Shown in pieces: positions 56,017-64,000 of a stretch of DNA of 64,000 nucleotides. Origin of the DNA: Desulfosediminicola flagellatus (GTDB lineage: Bacteria; Desulfobacterota; Desulfobulbia; Desulfobulbales; Desulfocapsaceae); assembly GCF_005116655.2 (NCBI RefSeq), contig NZ_CP050698.1, positions 946,001 through 1,010,000 of the forward strand, given 5' to 3'. Within the stretch, counting starts at the first letter, position 1, and each line of letters begins with the position of its first letter. The notes under the pieces are model-generated. The model was not told the DNA's origin and searched no databases. It worked only from the letters and a program-made list of their open reading frames with translations. The translations under genes and the position numbers were made by a program.

Positions 56017-57738
56017 GTGAGTAAGCGAATTGTAATTATAGGTGGAGTGGCTGCAGGTCCGAAAGCCGCTGTACGTGTTAAACGACTGATGGCGGATGCA
56101 GACGTCACTCTGGTTGATCAGGATAGCCTGATTTCCTATGGGGGCTGTGGAATTCCCTATTATGTCTCTGGAGATGTTGCGGACGAAAAGGAATTGCGTT
56201 CTACCAGTTTTCATATGGTGAGAGACGAATTTTTCTTTGAAAAAGCTAAGGGAGTCAGGACACTCACCTCCACCAGAGCAGTTTCAATAGACAGAAAGAA
56301 TAAGACTGTCTCTATAGAAAATGTACAGACTGCCGAAAAGGGCAAGCTTGAGTATGACATACTTATGCTGGCTACTGGAAGCAAACCGGTTGTGCTTCCC
56401 ATTCCAGGTAATGATCTTGACGGTGTGTTTACTATCAGTGACCTGCACAAGGCTATAGCAATTAAGGAGCGTATTGCTAAAGGACAGGTCGGCAAGGCCG
56501 TGGTTATCGGTGGCGGAGCCATTGGGCTGGAGATGGCTGAAGCACTCACAGATCTCTGGGGAGTTGAGACTGCTGTTGTAGAGTATGCTGATCAATTGCT
56601 GCCACGTGCTGTCGGCTGGTCAATGGCTTCAATACTCACTAAGCATCTGCGTGATAACAAGGTAGATGTTTACTTGGGTGAAGGTGCAGAAGAAATACTG
56701 GGAGTTGATGGTAAGGTGAGCGGAGTTAAGACAGCCGAGCGTACGCTCGAAGCTGATCTGGTCATTATGGCTGCCGGTGTTCGCCCGCGATCTGAACTGG
56801 CTGTTGCTGCCGGGCTGCATGTTTCGGCAAACGGCGCAATTGTGGTCAACGAGCGTATGCAGACATCGGATCCTGAGATTTATTCTGCTGGTGACTGTGT
56901 CGAAATTCCAAATCTGGTTACAGGTAAACGATTCTGTGCTCCGTTTGGTAGTCTGGCCAATAAAGAAGGCCGGATTGTCGCTGACAATATGGCTGGGATC
57001 CCTTCAGTTTTTAAAGGTGGTGTCGGTAGCTTTATCATGAAAGCTTTTGAAATGTCTATCGGTTCGGTAGGTCTTAGTCTCAATGAAGCTTTGGCTGAAG
57101 GATTTGATGCAGATACCTCACTCACATCGCCATCTGACAGGGCTCATTTTTTCCCCGGTCAGGATATTCTCTGCTTTGAGCTTGTTTTTGATAAACGTAC
57201 CAGAAGAGTGCTTGGTCTTGAAGGTGTCGGGCCGATGAATGATGCGCTTTCAGCACGACTTGATGCTGCAGCTGTGGCATTGTCTAATGGGGCAACAATT
57301 GAAGATTTTTGTAATATAGAAATGTGTTATGCCCCACCGTTTTCAGCTGCAATTGATGCTATTAACGCCGCTGGATATGTTGCTGATAACCTCTGTGATG
57401 GTCGGATGCGCCAGATCACGATGGAAGATTTTTTTAGTTGGATGGCTGACTACTCTATACATCCAGACTGGCAGGTACTTGATGTTCGTCATCCTAAACA
57501 GGCGGACCAGATGGTTGCTGCTTTAGGCGAAGATATCTGGGGCTCAATGCCCTATGAGCAGATTCGTGATAGATATGAAGCATTGCCTGACGATAAAACG
57601 ATGATCATTTTCTGTAATGCTGGTTCACGTTCTTATGAGATTCAGGTGTTCCTCGACTCTGTAGGCAAAAGTAATACGCTGGTATTGCCGGGCGGATTTA
57701 ATGTTATCCGCAGAATCGGTGCTGAGTGGCTGCCGTAA
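56017..57738 (+). CDS. CoA-disulfide/persulfide reductase with rhodanese domain
   Basis: A 573-residue flavoprotein. The FAD domain starts IVIIGGVAAGPKAAVRVKRL, with the redox cysteine in ISYGGCGIPYYVSGD. NAD binding shows in AVVIGGGAIGLEMAEALTD, and the FAD segment is PEIYSAGDCVEIPN. The C-terminal rhodanese domain (about 480-573) has MIIFCNAGSRSYEIQVFL with the persulfide-forming cysteine. The family (CoADR-Rhd, Npsr) reduces CoA disulfide, persulfides or polysulfides with NAD(P)H, fitting a sulfur-metabolising anaerobe. It starts at GTG 56017 with AGGAGG upstream. Confidence 0.93.
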   Translation: MSKRIVIIGGVAAGPKAAVRVKRLMADADVTLVDQDSLISYGGCGIPYYVSGDVADEKELRSTSFHMVRDEFFFEKAKGVRTLTSTRAVSIDRKNKTVSIENVQTAEKGKLEYDILMLATGSKPVVLPIPGNDLDGVFTISDLHKAIAIKERIAKGQVGKAVVIGGGAIGLEMAEALTDLWGVETAVVEYADQLLPRAVGWSMASILTKHLRDNKVDVYLGEGAEEILGVDGKVSGVKTAERTLEADLVIMAAGVRPRSELAVAAGLHVSANGAIVVNERMQTSDPEIYSAGDCVEIPNLVTGKRFCAPFGSLANKEGRIVADNMAGIPSVFKGGVGSFIMKAFEMSIGSVGLSLNEALAEGFDADTSLTSPSDRAHFFPGQDILCFELVFDKRTRRVLGLEGVGPMNDALSARLDAAAVALSNGATIEDFCNIEMCYAPPFSAAIDAINAAGYVADNLCDGRMRQITMEDFFSWMADYSIHPDWQVLDVRHPKQADQMVAALGEDIWGSMPYEQIRDRYEALPDDKTMIIFCNAGSRSYEIQVFLDSVGKSNTLVLPGGFNVIRRIGAEWLP

Positions 57739-57767
57739 TACACGTTTTACCTAATACCGCTGCAAAT

Positions 57768-57809
57768 CTTTCCTTTGTCAATTAACTGAAATGTTCTGAC
57801 AAAGGAAAG
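57768..57809. repeat. Perfect 13-bp inverted repeat
   Basis: CTTTCCTTTGTCA (57768-57780) pairs with TGACAAAGGAAAG (57797-57809) around a 16-base loop. No T-run follows, so it may be a Rho-type stop, an mRNA-stabilising stem or a regulator site between the reductase and the HEAT-receiver gene. Confidence 0.6.
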
Positions 57810-57935
57810 AGTATTGTCCATCCTCTCTTCCTCATTTTCTCCGATTAGACAAACTCTCTTTTCGTGTGTTAGTATTAAATCTCAGACACAATACTGCTTT
57901 ATAATACCAAGCCAAATACGTCTAAGAGGTTCAGA

Positions 57936-59561
57936 ATGGCCAAAGTGAACTCCCATCATATGATCGAGGAAATTCAAGCAAATGTCACTACGGGAGACAT
58001 TCTAAAATCAAAAATTGTTCTCGCTCACATCGGGGAGGTTGATAGTAAAATCCAAAACAGGATGATTTATGAGCTTTCAAAGGGACCTGTTGAGTTTGTT
58101 GTGCCGCTCTTAACTCATTTACTTTCAGAGCATTCGGAAGTTACCGAAAAAATGCCGATAATCAGGGAAACGCTGCTTTCAAGCCTGCTTGCGTATCCTG
58201 AAAAATTGCCAGAATTTTTAGAGGGAGATGCTGTAGCAGATAAGAGTGAGCTGATCAGAGTTGTTGGTGAGCTCAGGTACACTGATGCCACACAGTCATT
58301 ATTAAATATTGCTGCAGCAACAGATAATGATGCAGAGATCCTGCTTATTATTGAAATACTTGGTCAACTGGGCGATCCCGAGGCAATAAACACACTGACA
58401 GATTATCTCTATTCTGCCAACCGCGAGTTAATTATTGCTGCGGTACAATCGCTTGGTCAATTGGGGACTCCCACGGCAATGCATCGCCTGGCTGAACGCA
58501 TGGGGACTGACAACGAGATAGATTTTTTGATTCTCTCGATTTTTGCTGATGTGCAGGATCAGGTCTCGCTGGATAAACTCAATGAAACACTGCGATCACA
58601 TTATGCCCACATGCGCAGTTATGCAAAAAAGGAATTAGTAAATATTGGGCCGAAGGCTGTCCCTTTCCTGATAGGGAACCTTACCCATGAAGACCCTGAT
58701 TTTTTGATCCATACTCTCAATGTATTAGGAGATATAGGGGATGAATCGGCTACATCGCAAATTCGTAAGTTGATTGATGGTTTACCTAAAAGTGCAAATG
58801 TACGATTTGCAGCCTATGAGGCACTTGCATTACTGCCACTGAAAAAAGGTGCATATACCTTAACAGCAGGTTTGACCGATTCGGAAGATCATGTCTGTGT
58901 CGCAGCAGCACGAGCTATTGATCGTAACTTCTCAAAAATACTTGGTGTGGGTATACGAAATCTGCTTCGCGGTGATGAAGATGAAGCAAAGCATATTGCA
59001 AAAATAATAGTCAATGCGCAGGTGGATCAGATATTTGCAGATCTGGCTGAGGATGAGGTATTCCAAAAGCTGGCACTGGTGTATCTGCCGCACACGCATG
59101 AAGATATTCGGGAGCACTACTATAAACTGTTAATTGATAAAGGCTTGACGAAGTTTGCTGCAAAAATTGAAGGTAGAGACGAGAAGGTGGTCCGTCCGAA
59201 GGTTGTTGCAGTTGATGATTCAAGAATGATCCTGAATATCTACAAAGCAACATTGCATGAACTAGGCTACGAACCGGTACTGTTTGAATTTCCTGCATCT
59301 GCATTGGAATGGTTGAGTGAAGAGAAACCTCTTATGGTTCTAACTGACCTCAACATGCCGGATATTACAGGTGTTGAGTTAACAGAAAAGATACGGCAAA
59401 AATATTCACCTGATTTATTACCGATTATTATGGTGACCACGCAGAACGAAGCGACCGACAATGAGGCGGCTAAATCAGCAGGTGTGAATGCAATTCTTCA
59501 CAAGCCGTTTAATGCTACGTCTCTTGGTGATGCTATGGACAAACAATTGAAGAGGAAATAA
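57936..59561 (+). CDS. HEAT-repeat protein with C-terminal response receiver domain
   Basis: A 541-residue protein. Residues about 30-420 form a run of helical HEAT-type repeats (DPEAINTLTDYLYSANREL; QSLGQLGTPTAMHRLAER; NVLGDIGDESATSQIRKL). The C-terminal receiver domain (about 423-541) has VVAVDDSRMILN, the phosphorylated aspartate in VLTDLNMPDITG, IIMVTTQNEA and HKPFN. Similar hybrids occur in delta-proteobacterial signalling, where HEAT repeats serve as protein-docking surfaces. No output domain is seen, so phosphorylation may control binding. AGAGG precedes the ATG. The 3' end overlaps the PHP gene by 29 bases in convergent orientation. Confidence 0.88.
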   Translation: MAKVNSHHMIEEIQANVTTGDILKSKIVLAHIGEVDSKIQNRMIYELSKGPVEFVVPLLTHLLSEHSEVTEKMPIIRETLLSSLLAYPEKLPEFLEGDAVADKSELIRVVGELRYTDATQSLLNIAAATDNDAEILLIIEILGQLGDPEAINTLTDYLYSANRELIIAAVQSLGQLGTPTAMHRLAERMGTDNEIDFLILSIFADVQDQVSLDKLNETLRSHYAHMRSYAKKELVNIGPKAVPFLIGNLTHEDPDFLIHTLNVLGDIGDESATSQIRKLIDGLPKSANVRFAAYEALALLPLKKGAYTLTAGLTDSEDHVCVAAARAIDRNFSKILGVGIRNLLRGDEDEAKHIAKIIVNAQVDQIFADLAEDEVFQKLALVYLPHTHEDIREHYYKLLIDKGLTKFAAKIEGRDEKVVRPKVVAVDDSRMILNIYKATLHELGYEPVLFEFPASALEWLSEEKPLMVLTDLNMPDITGVELTEKIRQKYSPDLLPIIMVTTQNEATDNEAAKSAGVNAILHKPFNATSLGDAMDKQLKRK

Positions 59562-60336
59562 ATTCTGGCAGAATGTCAAAGTGGTTGCCGACATCTTCGG
59601 GCTTGTGGGCATCAGAGCCTGCTACTAGCGGTATGTTATGGCTATGTGCCATATGAAGGATTTTTTGTGTTGGGAACGGCTCTTGACGAATAGCAAAACC
59701 TGAGGTGTTAACCTCAAGGGCCATTCCCTTATCCTTAACTAAAGCGAGCAGTGAATCAATCTGTTGGAAATGCGCGTTGCTGAATTGAAGGCCGGGGACA
59801 AAGCGTAACGCTGCGTCGATATGACAAAGAACTGTTCCTGGTAGTTTTTCAACTGCTTCAATGAGGGTTTTAAAATATAAAGAGAGTATAGACTCAACGC
59901 CGTATTTGATCGCTATGTCAATATTGCGTTTCTTTTTGCTCAACAGGTTGAGGTGAGCGTCAGTTCCCGGCAATTTGAGGAAATGGCATGAAATGCCGAT
60001 TCTGTCCCATGTTCTGCATTCCAGTTTTGTTATAAGCTCGACAGGTGATTCAGCGTTATAACCGACCTCCACTCCTGTACCTATCCTGATCTGGCCTGAG
60101 TATTTTCCTTTTAAGCGATTACCTTCCTCAAAATAAAAATCAAAGTCGTCTTCACTCAGCCATGTTCTTTCGAGATAGTCTATTCCGGTTTCAAGGTGTT
60201 CAAGAAAGATGATTTCTTTAAGACCTCGATTAATGGCGGAGAGGACATACTCCTCCATTTCACCCTTGGCGTGATTACAAAGCCGTGTGTGTACGTGGCC
60301 GTCGCTAAGGGTGTCTATAGTATATTTCAGTGGCAC
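59533..60336 (-). CDS. PHP-family histidinol-phosphatase-like hydrolase
   Basis: A 267-residue metallophosphoesterase. The first metal-binding motif is SDGHVHTRLCNHAKGEMEEY (H-x-H). EIIFLEHLE, GTGVEVGYNAESPVE, LCHIDAALRF, LEVNTSG and the final VAGSDAHKPEDVG supply the other metal ligands of the PHP superfamily. The HisK type makes histidinol, but other phosphate esters are possible. A small gene may precede it on the same strand; no histidine genes are near. Confidence 0.85.
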   Translation of the reverse strand: MPLKYTIDTLSDGHVHTRLCNHAKGEMEEYVLSAINRGLKEIIFLEHLETGIDYLERTWLSEDDFDFYFEEGNRLKGKYSGQIRIGTGVEVGYNAESPVELITKLECRTWDRIGISCHFLKLPGTDAHLNLLSKKKRNIDIAIKYGVESILSLYFKTLIEAVEKLPGTVLCHIDAALRFVPGLQFSNAHFQQIDSLLALVKDKGMALEVNTSGFAIRQEPFPTQKILHMAHSHNIPLVAGSDAHKPEDVGNHFDILPEFISSSIVCP

Positions 60337-60435
60337 TGTCGCTGTCTCATTGTATGAGAGATATGGGAGGGTTGGACAGTATGGGTGAAAAAACTACTGT
60401 CGGGCAGGATAACGTTATACGTCGTACGGGGTGGT

Positions 60436-60630
60436 TTAGGCATTGCCCCTTGGGAAGAAATGAACGGTACCGTCGATATCCGAAGTATCACAAACATGAC
60501 CCATTTCAAGTTCGAGGTCGATGTACTCTTCGACACCATCGAGATTGACAGTAAGGGCAGGGCCCCCGGGAACATGATAAACAATTGTGCTTGCTGCAGA
60601 TAAATCTACAGGCGAAAAAAATACCCTCAT
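60436..60630 (-). CDS. Hypothetical small protein
   Basis: A 64-residue frame: MRVFFSPVDLSAASTIVYH, then PGGPALTVNLDGVEEYIDLE and a final DGTVHFFPRGNA. The alternating hydrophobic pattern suggests a small beta-sheet protein. ATG 60630 lies 12 bases after AGAGG; a TTG 12 bases earlier is also possible. It would be transcribed into the PHP gene 100 bases later. Opposite-strand frames exist here but have less protein-like composition. Confidence 0.4.
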   Translation of the reverse strand: MRVFFSPVDLSAASTIVYHVPGGPALTVNLDGVEEYIDLELEMGHVCDTSDIDGTVHFFPRGNA

Positions 60631-60936
60631 GAAATAACCCAACCTCTAAAGAAATCCTTGGTAGCTCCGGAAATACGGAGCAGAATATATGAATTGAAAG
60701 ACCTCTCTGATATACGAATAATCGTTTAAAACTGCAATAGCAAAGACAGAAGGTCGATATAAATCCTTAGAGTGATAAGGTATTTATTTTCTATATGGGC
60801 ATAATTGCGTGATATGCTTCAAATGATTACAAGGATTGGGTTTGACACATGGGATGTAGCGGTATATTATACTGGGTTGCTACCGAGATTGAAATTATCG
60901 TGGAACTGTTTAACCATTTTCTATATAGGTGATGTA

Positions 60937-61902
60937 ATGAGTAATGAACAGAATGATGTTAAAGTGAAAGCGCTTTTTGGCAAAGAGAAAAACCCGTCCA
61001 ATATCATGCCCCGGAAATTGACTCTGGACAGTACGATTAAGTTCCGTTGTCATCCTGGTGTAAGCTGTTTTACCGCCTGTTGCGGTGGTATCAAAATTGT
61101 TTTGACCCCGTATGATATCCTGATTCTTTCAAAACGTCTTGAGATCCCGGCTCATGAGTTCCTGCAGCTGTATACCACACCGACATATCTGGAGAATACT
61201 GATATGCCCGGTGTTATGATCAAGATGCGTGAAGAGGACAACAAATGTCCTTTTGTAACTCCTGACGGCTGTACCGTTTACACCGATCGCCCATCCGCAT
61301 GCCGCTACTATCCAGTTGGCATGGCCGATTTCCATGAAGCCGGTCAGAAGGATGAGAACGGTAGTGAGATTTCCGGTGGTGACGATAAGTTCTTCTTTGT
61401 AGTAAAGGAAGACTACTGTAAAGGTCACGAAGAAGATAAAGAGTGGACTGTACGTGAGTGGCGTGCTGACCAGGGAGTCGATGTTCGTGACGAAATGAAC
61501 CGTGACTGGCTGAGACTTGTAATGCGCCGTAAGTCGCATGGTAAGCAGGCAACATTATCAGAGCAGGGCAAGCGCATGTTCTTTATGGCTTCCACCGACC
61601 TTGCAACTTTCCGCCGGTTTATCTTTGAGAGCTCATTTCTTGATACCTACGTAGTTGATCCTGAACTCGTAGAGAAGATCAAGGAAGATGACATTGAAAT
61701 GCTGCACTTCTCGTATCGGTACCTTGCATCCAGTCTCTTCGGCGTTCAGGATGAAGGATTCAAGATTAAAGACGAGAGGATCCAGGCAAAGGTTTCTACA
61801 ATGAAGCAGGAGCAGGATCAGTCTGTACTTCAGGCAGTTCGTCAGTATGAAGCTCTTAAGGCTGATATCGACGATCTGACACCGGGTGGCAAAAAGAAGT
61901 AA
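60937..61902 (+). CDS. YkgJ-family cysteine cluster protein
   Basis: A 321-residue protein. The metal-binding cluster is spread over FRCHPGVSCFTACCGG, KCPFVTPDGCTVY and DRPSACRYYPVG, the C-x-n-CC...C...C pattern of YkgJ/UPF0153 proteins thought to bind zinc or iron. The long C-terminal part is helical and charged (TLSEQGKRMFFMAST; AVRQYEALKADIDDL). I chose ATG 60937 because AGGTGAT lies upstream and the earlier ATG 60805 begins a poor-quality hydrophobic stretch. The role is unknown; it may be linked with energy metabolism in these anaerobes. Confidence 0.88.
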   Translation: MSNEQNDVKVKALFGKEKNPSNIMPRKLTLDSTIKFRCHPGVSCFTACCGGIKIVLTPYDILILSKRLEIPAHEFLQLYTTPTYLENTDMPGVMIKMREEDNKCPFVTPDGCTVYTDRPSACRYYPVGMADFHEAGQKDENGSEISGGDDKFFFVVKEDYCKGHEEDKEWTVREWRADQGVDVRDEMNRDWLRLVMRRKSHGKQATLSEQGKRMFFMASTDLATFRRFIFESSFLDTYVVDPELVEKIKEDDIEMLHFSYRYLASSLFGVQDEGFKIKDERIQAKVSTMKQEQDQSVLQAVRQYEALKADIDDLTPGGKKK

Positions 61903-61919
61903 GCAGTAAGCAGTAAGCA
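61899..61919. repeat. Three tandem GTAAGCA heptamers
   Basis: Three perfect copies directly at the end of the YkgJ gene. The first contains its TAA stop. A partly matching fourth unit follows. It is a likely slippage product. Confidence 0.8.
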
Positions 61920-61978
61920 CTAAGTATAAAGTATTTCAAACTGGTGACATCTGTAGTCAGTTTGAAATGCTAGACATG

Positions 61979-62018
61979 AAAAAAGGGTCTGTGGAAATTT
62001 TCCACAGACCCTTTTTTT
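61979..62018. terminator. Strong bidirectional intrinsic terminator
   Basis: AAAAGGGTCTGTGGAAA and its complement form a stem of about 17 bp, with A-rich and T7 flanks on the two sides. It separates the YkgJ gene from the converging oxidoreductase gene and would work for both. Confidence 0.92.
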
Positions 62019-62093
62019 ATGCCTAAACCGTGTAGTAATACGATCCCGACTCCAGGAGCCGGGATCTGAATTACTTACAGATCAGAGAATAAA

Positions 62094-64000
62094 TTATTCT
62101 CCATCTGTCTCCGGCTCAAGAGCATCACGACGACCTTTCAGGAACTTCCATGCTCTCATGGCATCTTTCTCTGCCAGGGCGATGAGTTCATCAGCCTCGG
62201 TAGGATTGATACGCTTCAGCATCTTGTAGCGGTTCTCGCTTAAGATGTAGTCAGAGTAGTTCATGGTAGGCTCTTTAGAGTCGATGATCAGTGGGTTCTT
62301 ACCCGCCTCTTCGAGCTCTGGGTTGTAGCGGTACAGAGGCCAGTGACCGGAAGTAACAGCTTTCTTCTGCTGCTCAAGGCCGTTAGCCATGTTGATACCG
62401 TGGTTGATGCAGTGTGAGTATGCAATGATCAGAGATGGTCCGTCATATGCCTCAGCTTCAGCAATTGCTTTTGCAGTCTGACCTGGGTTTGCACCCATTG
62501 CAATGTGAGCAACGTATACGTTTCCGTAGGTAGAGAAGATCATACCGATGTCTTTCTTCGGTGACTTCTTACCGCCAAATGCGAACTGAGCGGTAGCAGC
62601 ACGTGGGGTAGACTTAGACATCTGACCACCAGTGTTGGAGTAAACCTCGGTGTCAAGAAGCAGTACGTTTACGTTCTGGCCGGAAGCAAGAACGTGATCG
62701 AGACCACCATAACCGATATCGTATGCCCAACCATCACCACCGATAATCCATACAGATTTCTTCACAATGTAATCAGCCATAGGAAGAATACGTCTGGCGA
62801 GTACGTTGTTGGATCCTTTCAGGACTTCTTTCAACTCAGCAACATTAGCACGCTGTGCTTCGATGTCCATCTGGGTCTTCTGCGGAGCTGCAATAAGTTT
62901 GTCAGCAAGCTCAGAAGAAATAAGACCAGCTTCAACCAGTTTTGGAAGAATCTCAAGGCACTGCTTGCCAAGCTTGTCAGCGGTGAAACGCATACCGAGA
63001 CCGAATTCAGCATTGTCCTCGAACAGTGAGTTAGCCCAGGCAGGACCACGACCGTCTTCACGCTTACAGTATGGTGTGGTAGGAAGGTTACCGCCATAAA
63101 TGGAGGAACAACCGGTTGCGTTAGCAACAACCATTCTGTCACCAAACAGCTGGGAAACAAGCTTAACGTAAGGAGTCTCACCACAACCGGAACATGCGCC
63201 GGAGAACTCGAAGAGAGGACGGAGCAACTGGCTGCCTTTAACGGTAGCAGCGTTGATCATAGCAGGATCAATCTCAGGAAGGCTAAGGAAGTACTTAACC
63301 TTAGGTATCTCAGCTACGCGAAGTTCTTCGGTGTTCGGAGTCATTTCGAGAGCTTTGGTCTTGGCAGGACATGCGCTTACACAGAGTGTACAGCCACAGC
63401 AGTCCTCAGTGAAAACCTGAAGGGTGAATTTCTGACCCTTGAAGTTTTTACCAACAGCGTCAAGAGCAACAACACCTTCTTTGACCTCAGGAACGATCTT
63501 GGTACGGATAGCAGCGTGAGGACAAACAAATGAACACTGGCCACACTGGATACAGTTTTCGGACAACCACTTAGGTACGTTTACAGCGATGTTACGCTTC
63601 TCGTACTGGGTGGTAGCGGTTGGCCAGGTACCGTCATCAGGCATCTCAGATACTTTAAGCTTGTCGCCTTTGCCTTCGATGATCTTAGCGGTAACGTTCT
63701 TAACGAAGTCGGTAGCATCTTCAGGAACAGTCGGAGGAAGCTCATGACCGGTAACATCAGCACCGATATCAACTTTAACGATGTTCTTGATAGCAGCGTC
63801 AACAGCGTCGTAGTTCATCTGAACAATCTTGTCGCCTTTGGTGCCGTAGGTCTTCTTGATAGCAGTCTTGATAGCGCGGATTGCATCGTCTTCGGTAAGG
63901 ATACCGGAGATCATGAAGAATGCGGTCTGCATAATCATGTTGATACGTGCGCCAAGGCCGAGTGCCTGGCCAAGAGCGATAGCGTCGATGATGTAGAACT
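62094..64000 (-). CDS. nifJ: Pyruvate:ferredoxin oxidoreductase, C-terminal part (cut by window edge)
   Basis: About 635 residues of a protein normally near 1200. The reverse frame stays open to the edge (FYIIDAIALGQALGLGARIN before IMQTAFFMISGIL). It contains the end of domain III, two 4Fe-4S clusters (CIQCGQCSFVCPHAAI and CCGCTLCVSACPAKT), the cluster-proximal SGACSGCGETPYVKL, and the thiamine diphosphate domain (GGDGWAYDIGYGGLDHVLAS; LLLDTEVYSNTGGQMSKSTP). It oxidises pyruvate to acetyl-CoA with ferredoxin reduction, central to anaerobic carbon flow. The N-terminal half lies right of the window. Confidence 0.97.
   Translation of the reverse strand, partial: FYIIDAIALGQALGLGARINMIMQTAFFMISGILTEDDAIRAIKTAIKKTYGTKGDKIVQMNYDAVDAAIKNIVKVDIGADVTGHELPPTVPEDATDFVKNVTAKIIEGKGDKLKVSEMPDDGTWPTATTQYEKRNIAVNVPKWLSENCIQCGQCSFVCPHAAIRTKIVPEVKEGVVALDAVGKNFKGQKFTLQVFTEDCCGCTLCVSACPAKTKALEMTPNTEELRVAEIPKVKYFLSLPEIDPAMINAATVKGSQLLRPLFEFSGACSGCGETPYVKLVSQLFGDRMVVANATGCSSIYGGNLPTTPYCKREDGRGPAWANSLFEDNAEFGLGMRFTADKLGKQCLEILPKLVEAGLISSELADKLIAAPQKTQMDIEAQRANVAELKEVLKGSNNVLARRILPMADYIVKKSVWIIGGDGWAYDIGYGGLDHVLASGQNVNVLLLDTEVYSNTGGQMSKSTPRAATAQFAFGGKKSPKKDIGMIFSTYGNVYVAHIAMGANPGQTAKAIAEAEAYDGPSLIIAYSHCINHGINMANGLEQQKKAVTSGHWPLYRYNPELEEAGKNPLIIDSKEPTMNYSDYILSENRYKMLKRINPTEADELIALAEKDAMRAWKFLKGRRDALEPETDGE

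Noticed and set aside
60385..60603. 72-codon forward frame opposite the small reverse gene
   Set aside because: The reverse frame has the more protein-like pattern and lies in line with the PHP gene; the forward frame has no clear ribosome binding site.
1..64000. CRISPR arrays
   Set aside because: No regularly spaced direct repeats of 20-40 bases were seen; the only tandem repeats are the 63-bp hairpin pair, the 10-bp MraZ boxes and the short heptamers.

Overview
The window is a chromosomal segment of an anaerobic Gram-negative bacterium, most likely a Desulfobulbales-type Desulfobacterota (sulfate reducer or sulfur disproportionator). This is inferred from pyruvate:ferredoxin oxidoreductase, a SelW-like selenoprotein with an in-frame UGA, a CoA-disulfide/persulfide reductase-rhodanese fusion, a YkgJ-type protein, a TRAP solute receptor and a MurE-MurF fusion. 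Nothing in the sequence proves the species.

Region 1 (1-14.9 kb) is accessory DNA. It starts with a type I restriction-modification operon (hsdM, partial hsdS). Next comes a prophage- or satellite-like block with an AlpA-like regulator, an ash/C4-like leader, a virion-type protein, a small terminase-like protein, DnaB, a replication initiator, a KilA-N protein and a small HTH protein. No integrase, large terminase, portal or capsid gene is visible. The replication initiator is split by a complete IS21-family element (9909-12551) with a 6-bp target duplication; removing the element and one repeat copy restores a 308-codon frame. The block ends beside a tRNA-Arg gene whose 3' end faces it.

Region 2 (15-34.9 kb) is mostly housekeeping: an unpaired TRAP receptor, ClC channel plus dGTPase-like protein, selenoprotein, DtxR/MntR-type regulator, recN with a PP-loop thiolase-like gene, nitroreductase, glycosyltransferase, Dus, MscS, CCA-adding-type enzyme, rlmE, yebC, ruvCAB and panB.

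Region 3 (35.3-51.1 kb) is the division and cell wall (dcw) cluster: mraZ-rsmH-ftsL-ftsI-murEF-mraY-murD-murG-murC-ftsQ-ftsA-ftsZ. It has a consensus promoter and a four-copy 10-bp MraZ operator. Two things are odd. The FtsI-position protein has lost the serine and lysine of SxxK, the SxN region and KTG, although its frame, membrane anchor and PASTA domain are intact. ftsW is also absent from its usual place between murD and murG, where the two genes overlap. Together this suggests that septal peptidoglycan synthesis has been re-wired. murB and ddl are also missing from the cluster.

Region 4 (51.1-64 kb) holds a radical SAM protein without a normal start codon, a histidine kinase followed by a FetAB-like transporter, the persulfide reductase, a HEAT-repeat response regulator, a PHP phosphatase, a YkgJ-like protein and the C-terminal half of pyruvate:ferredoxin oxidoreductase, which runs off the right edge.
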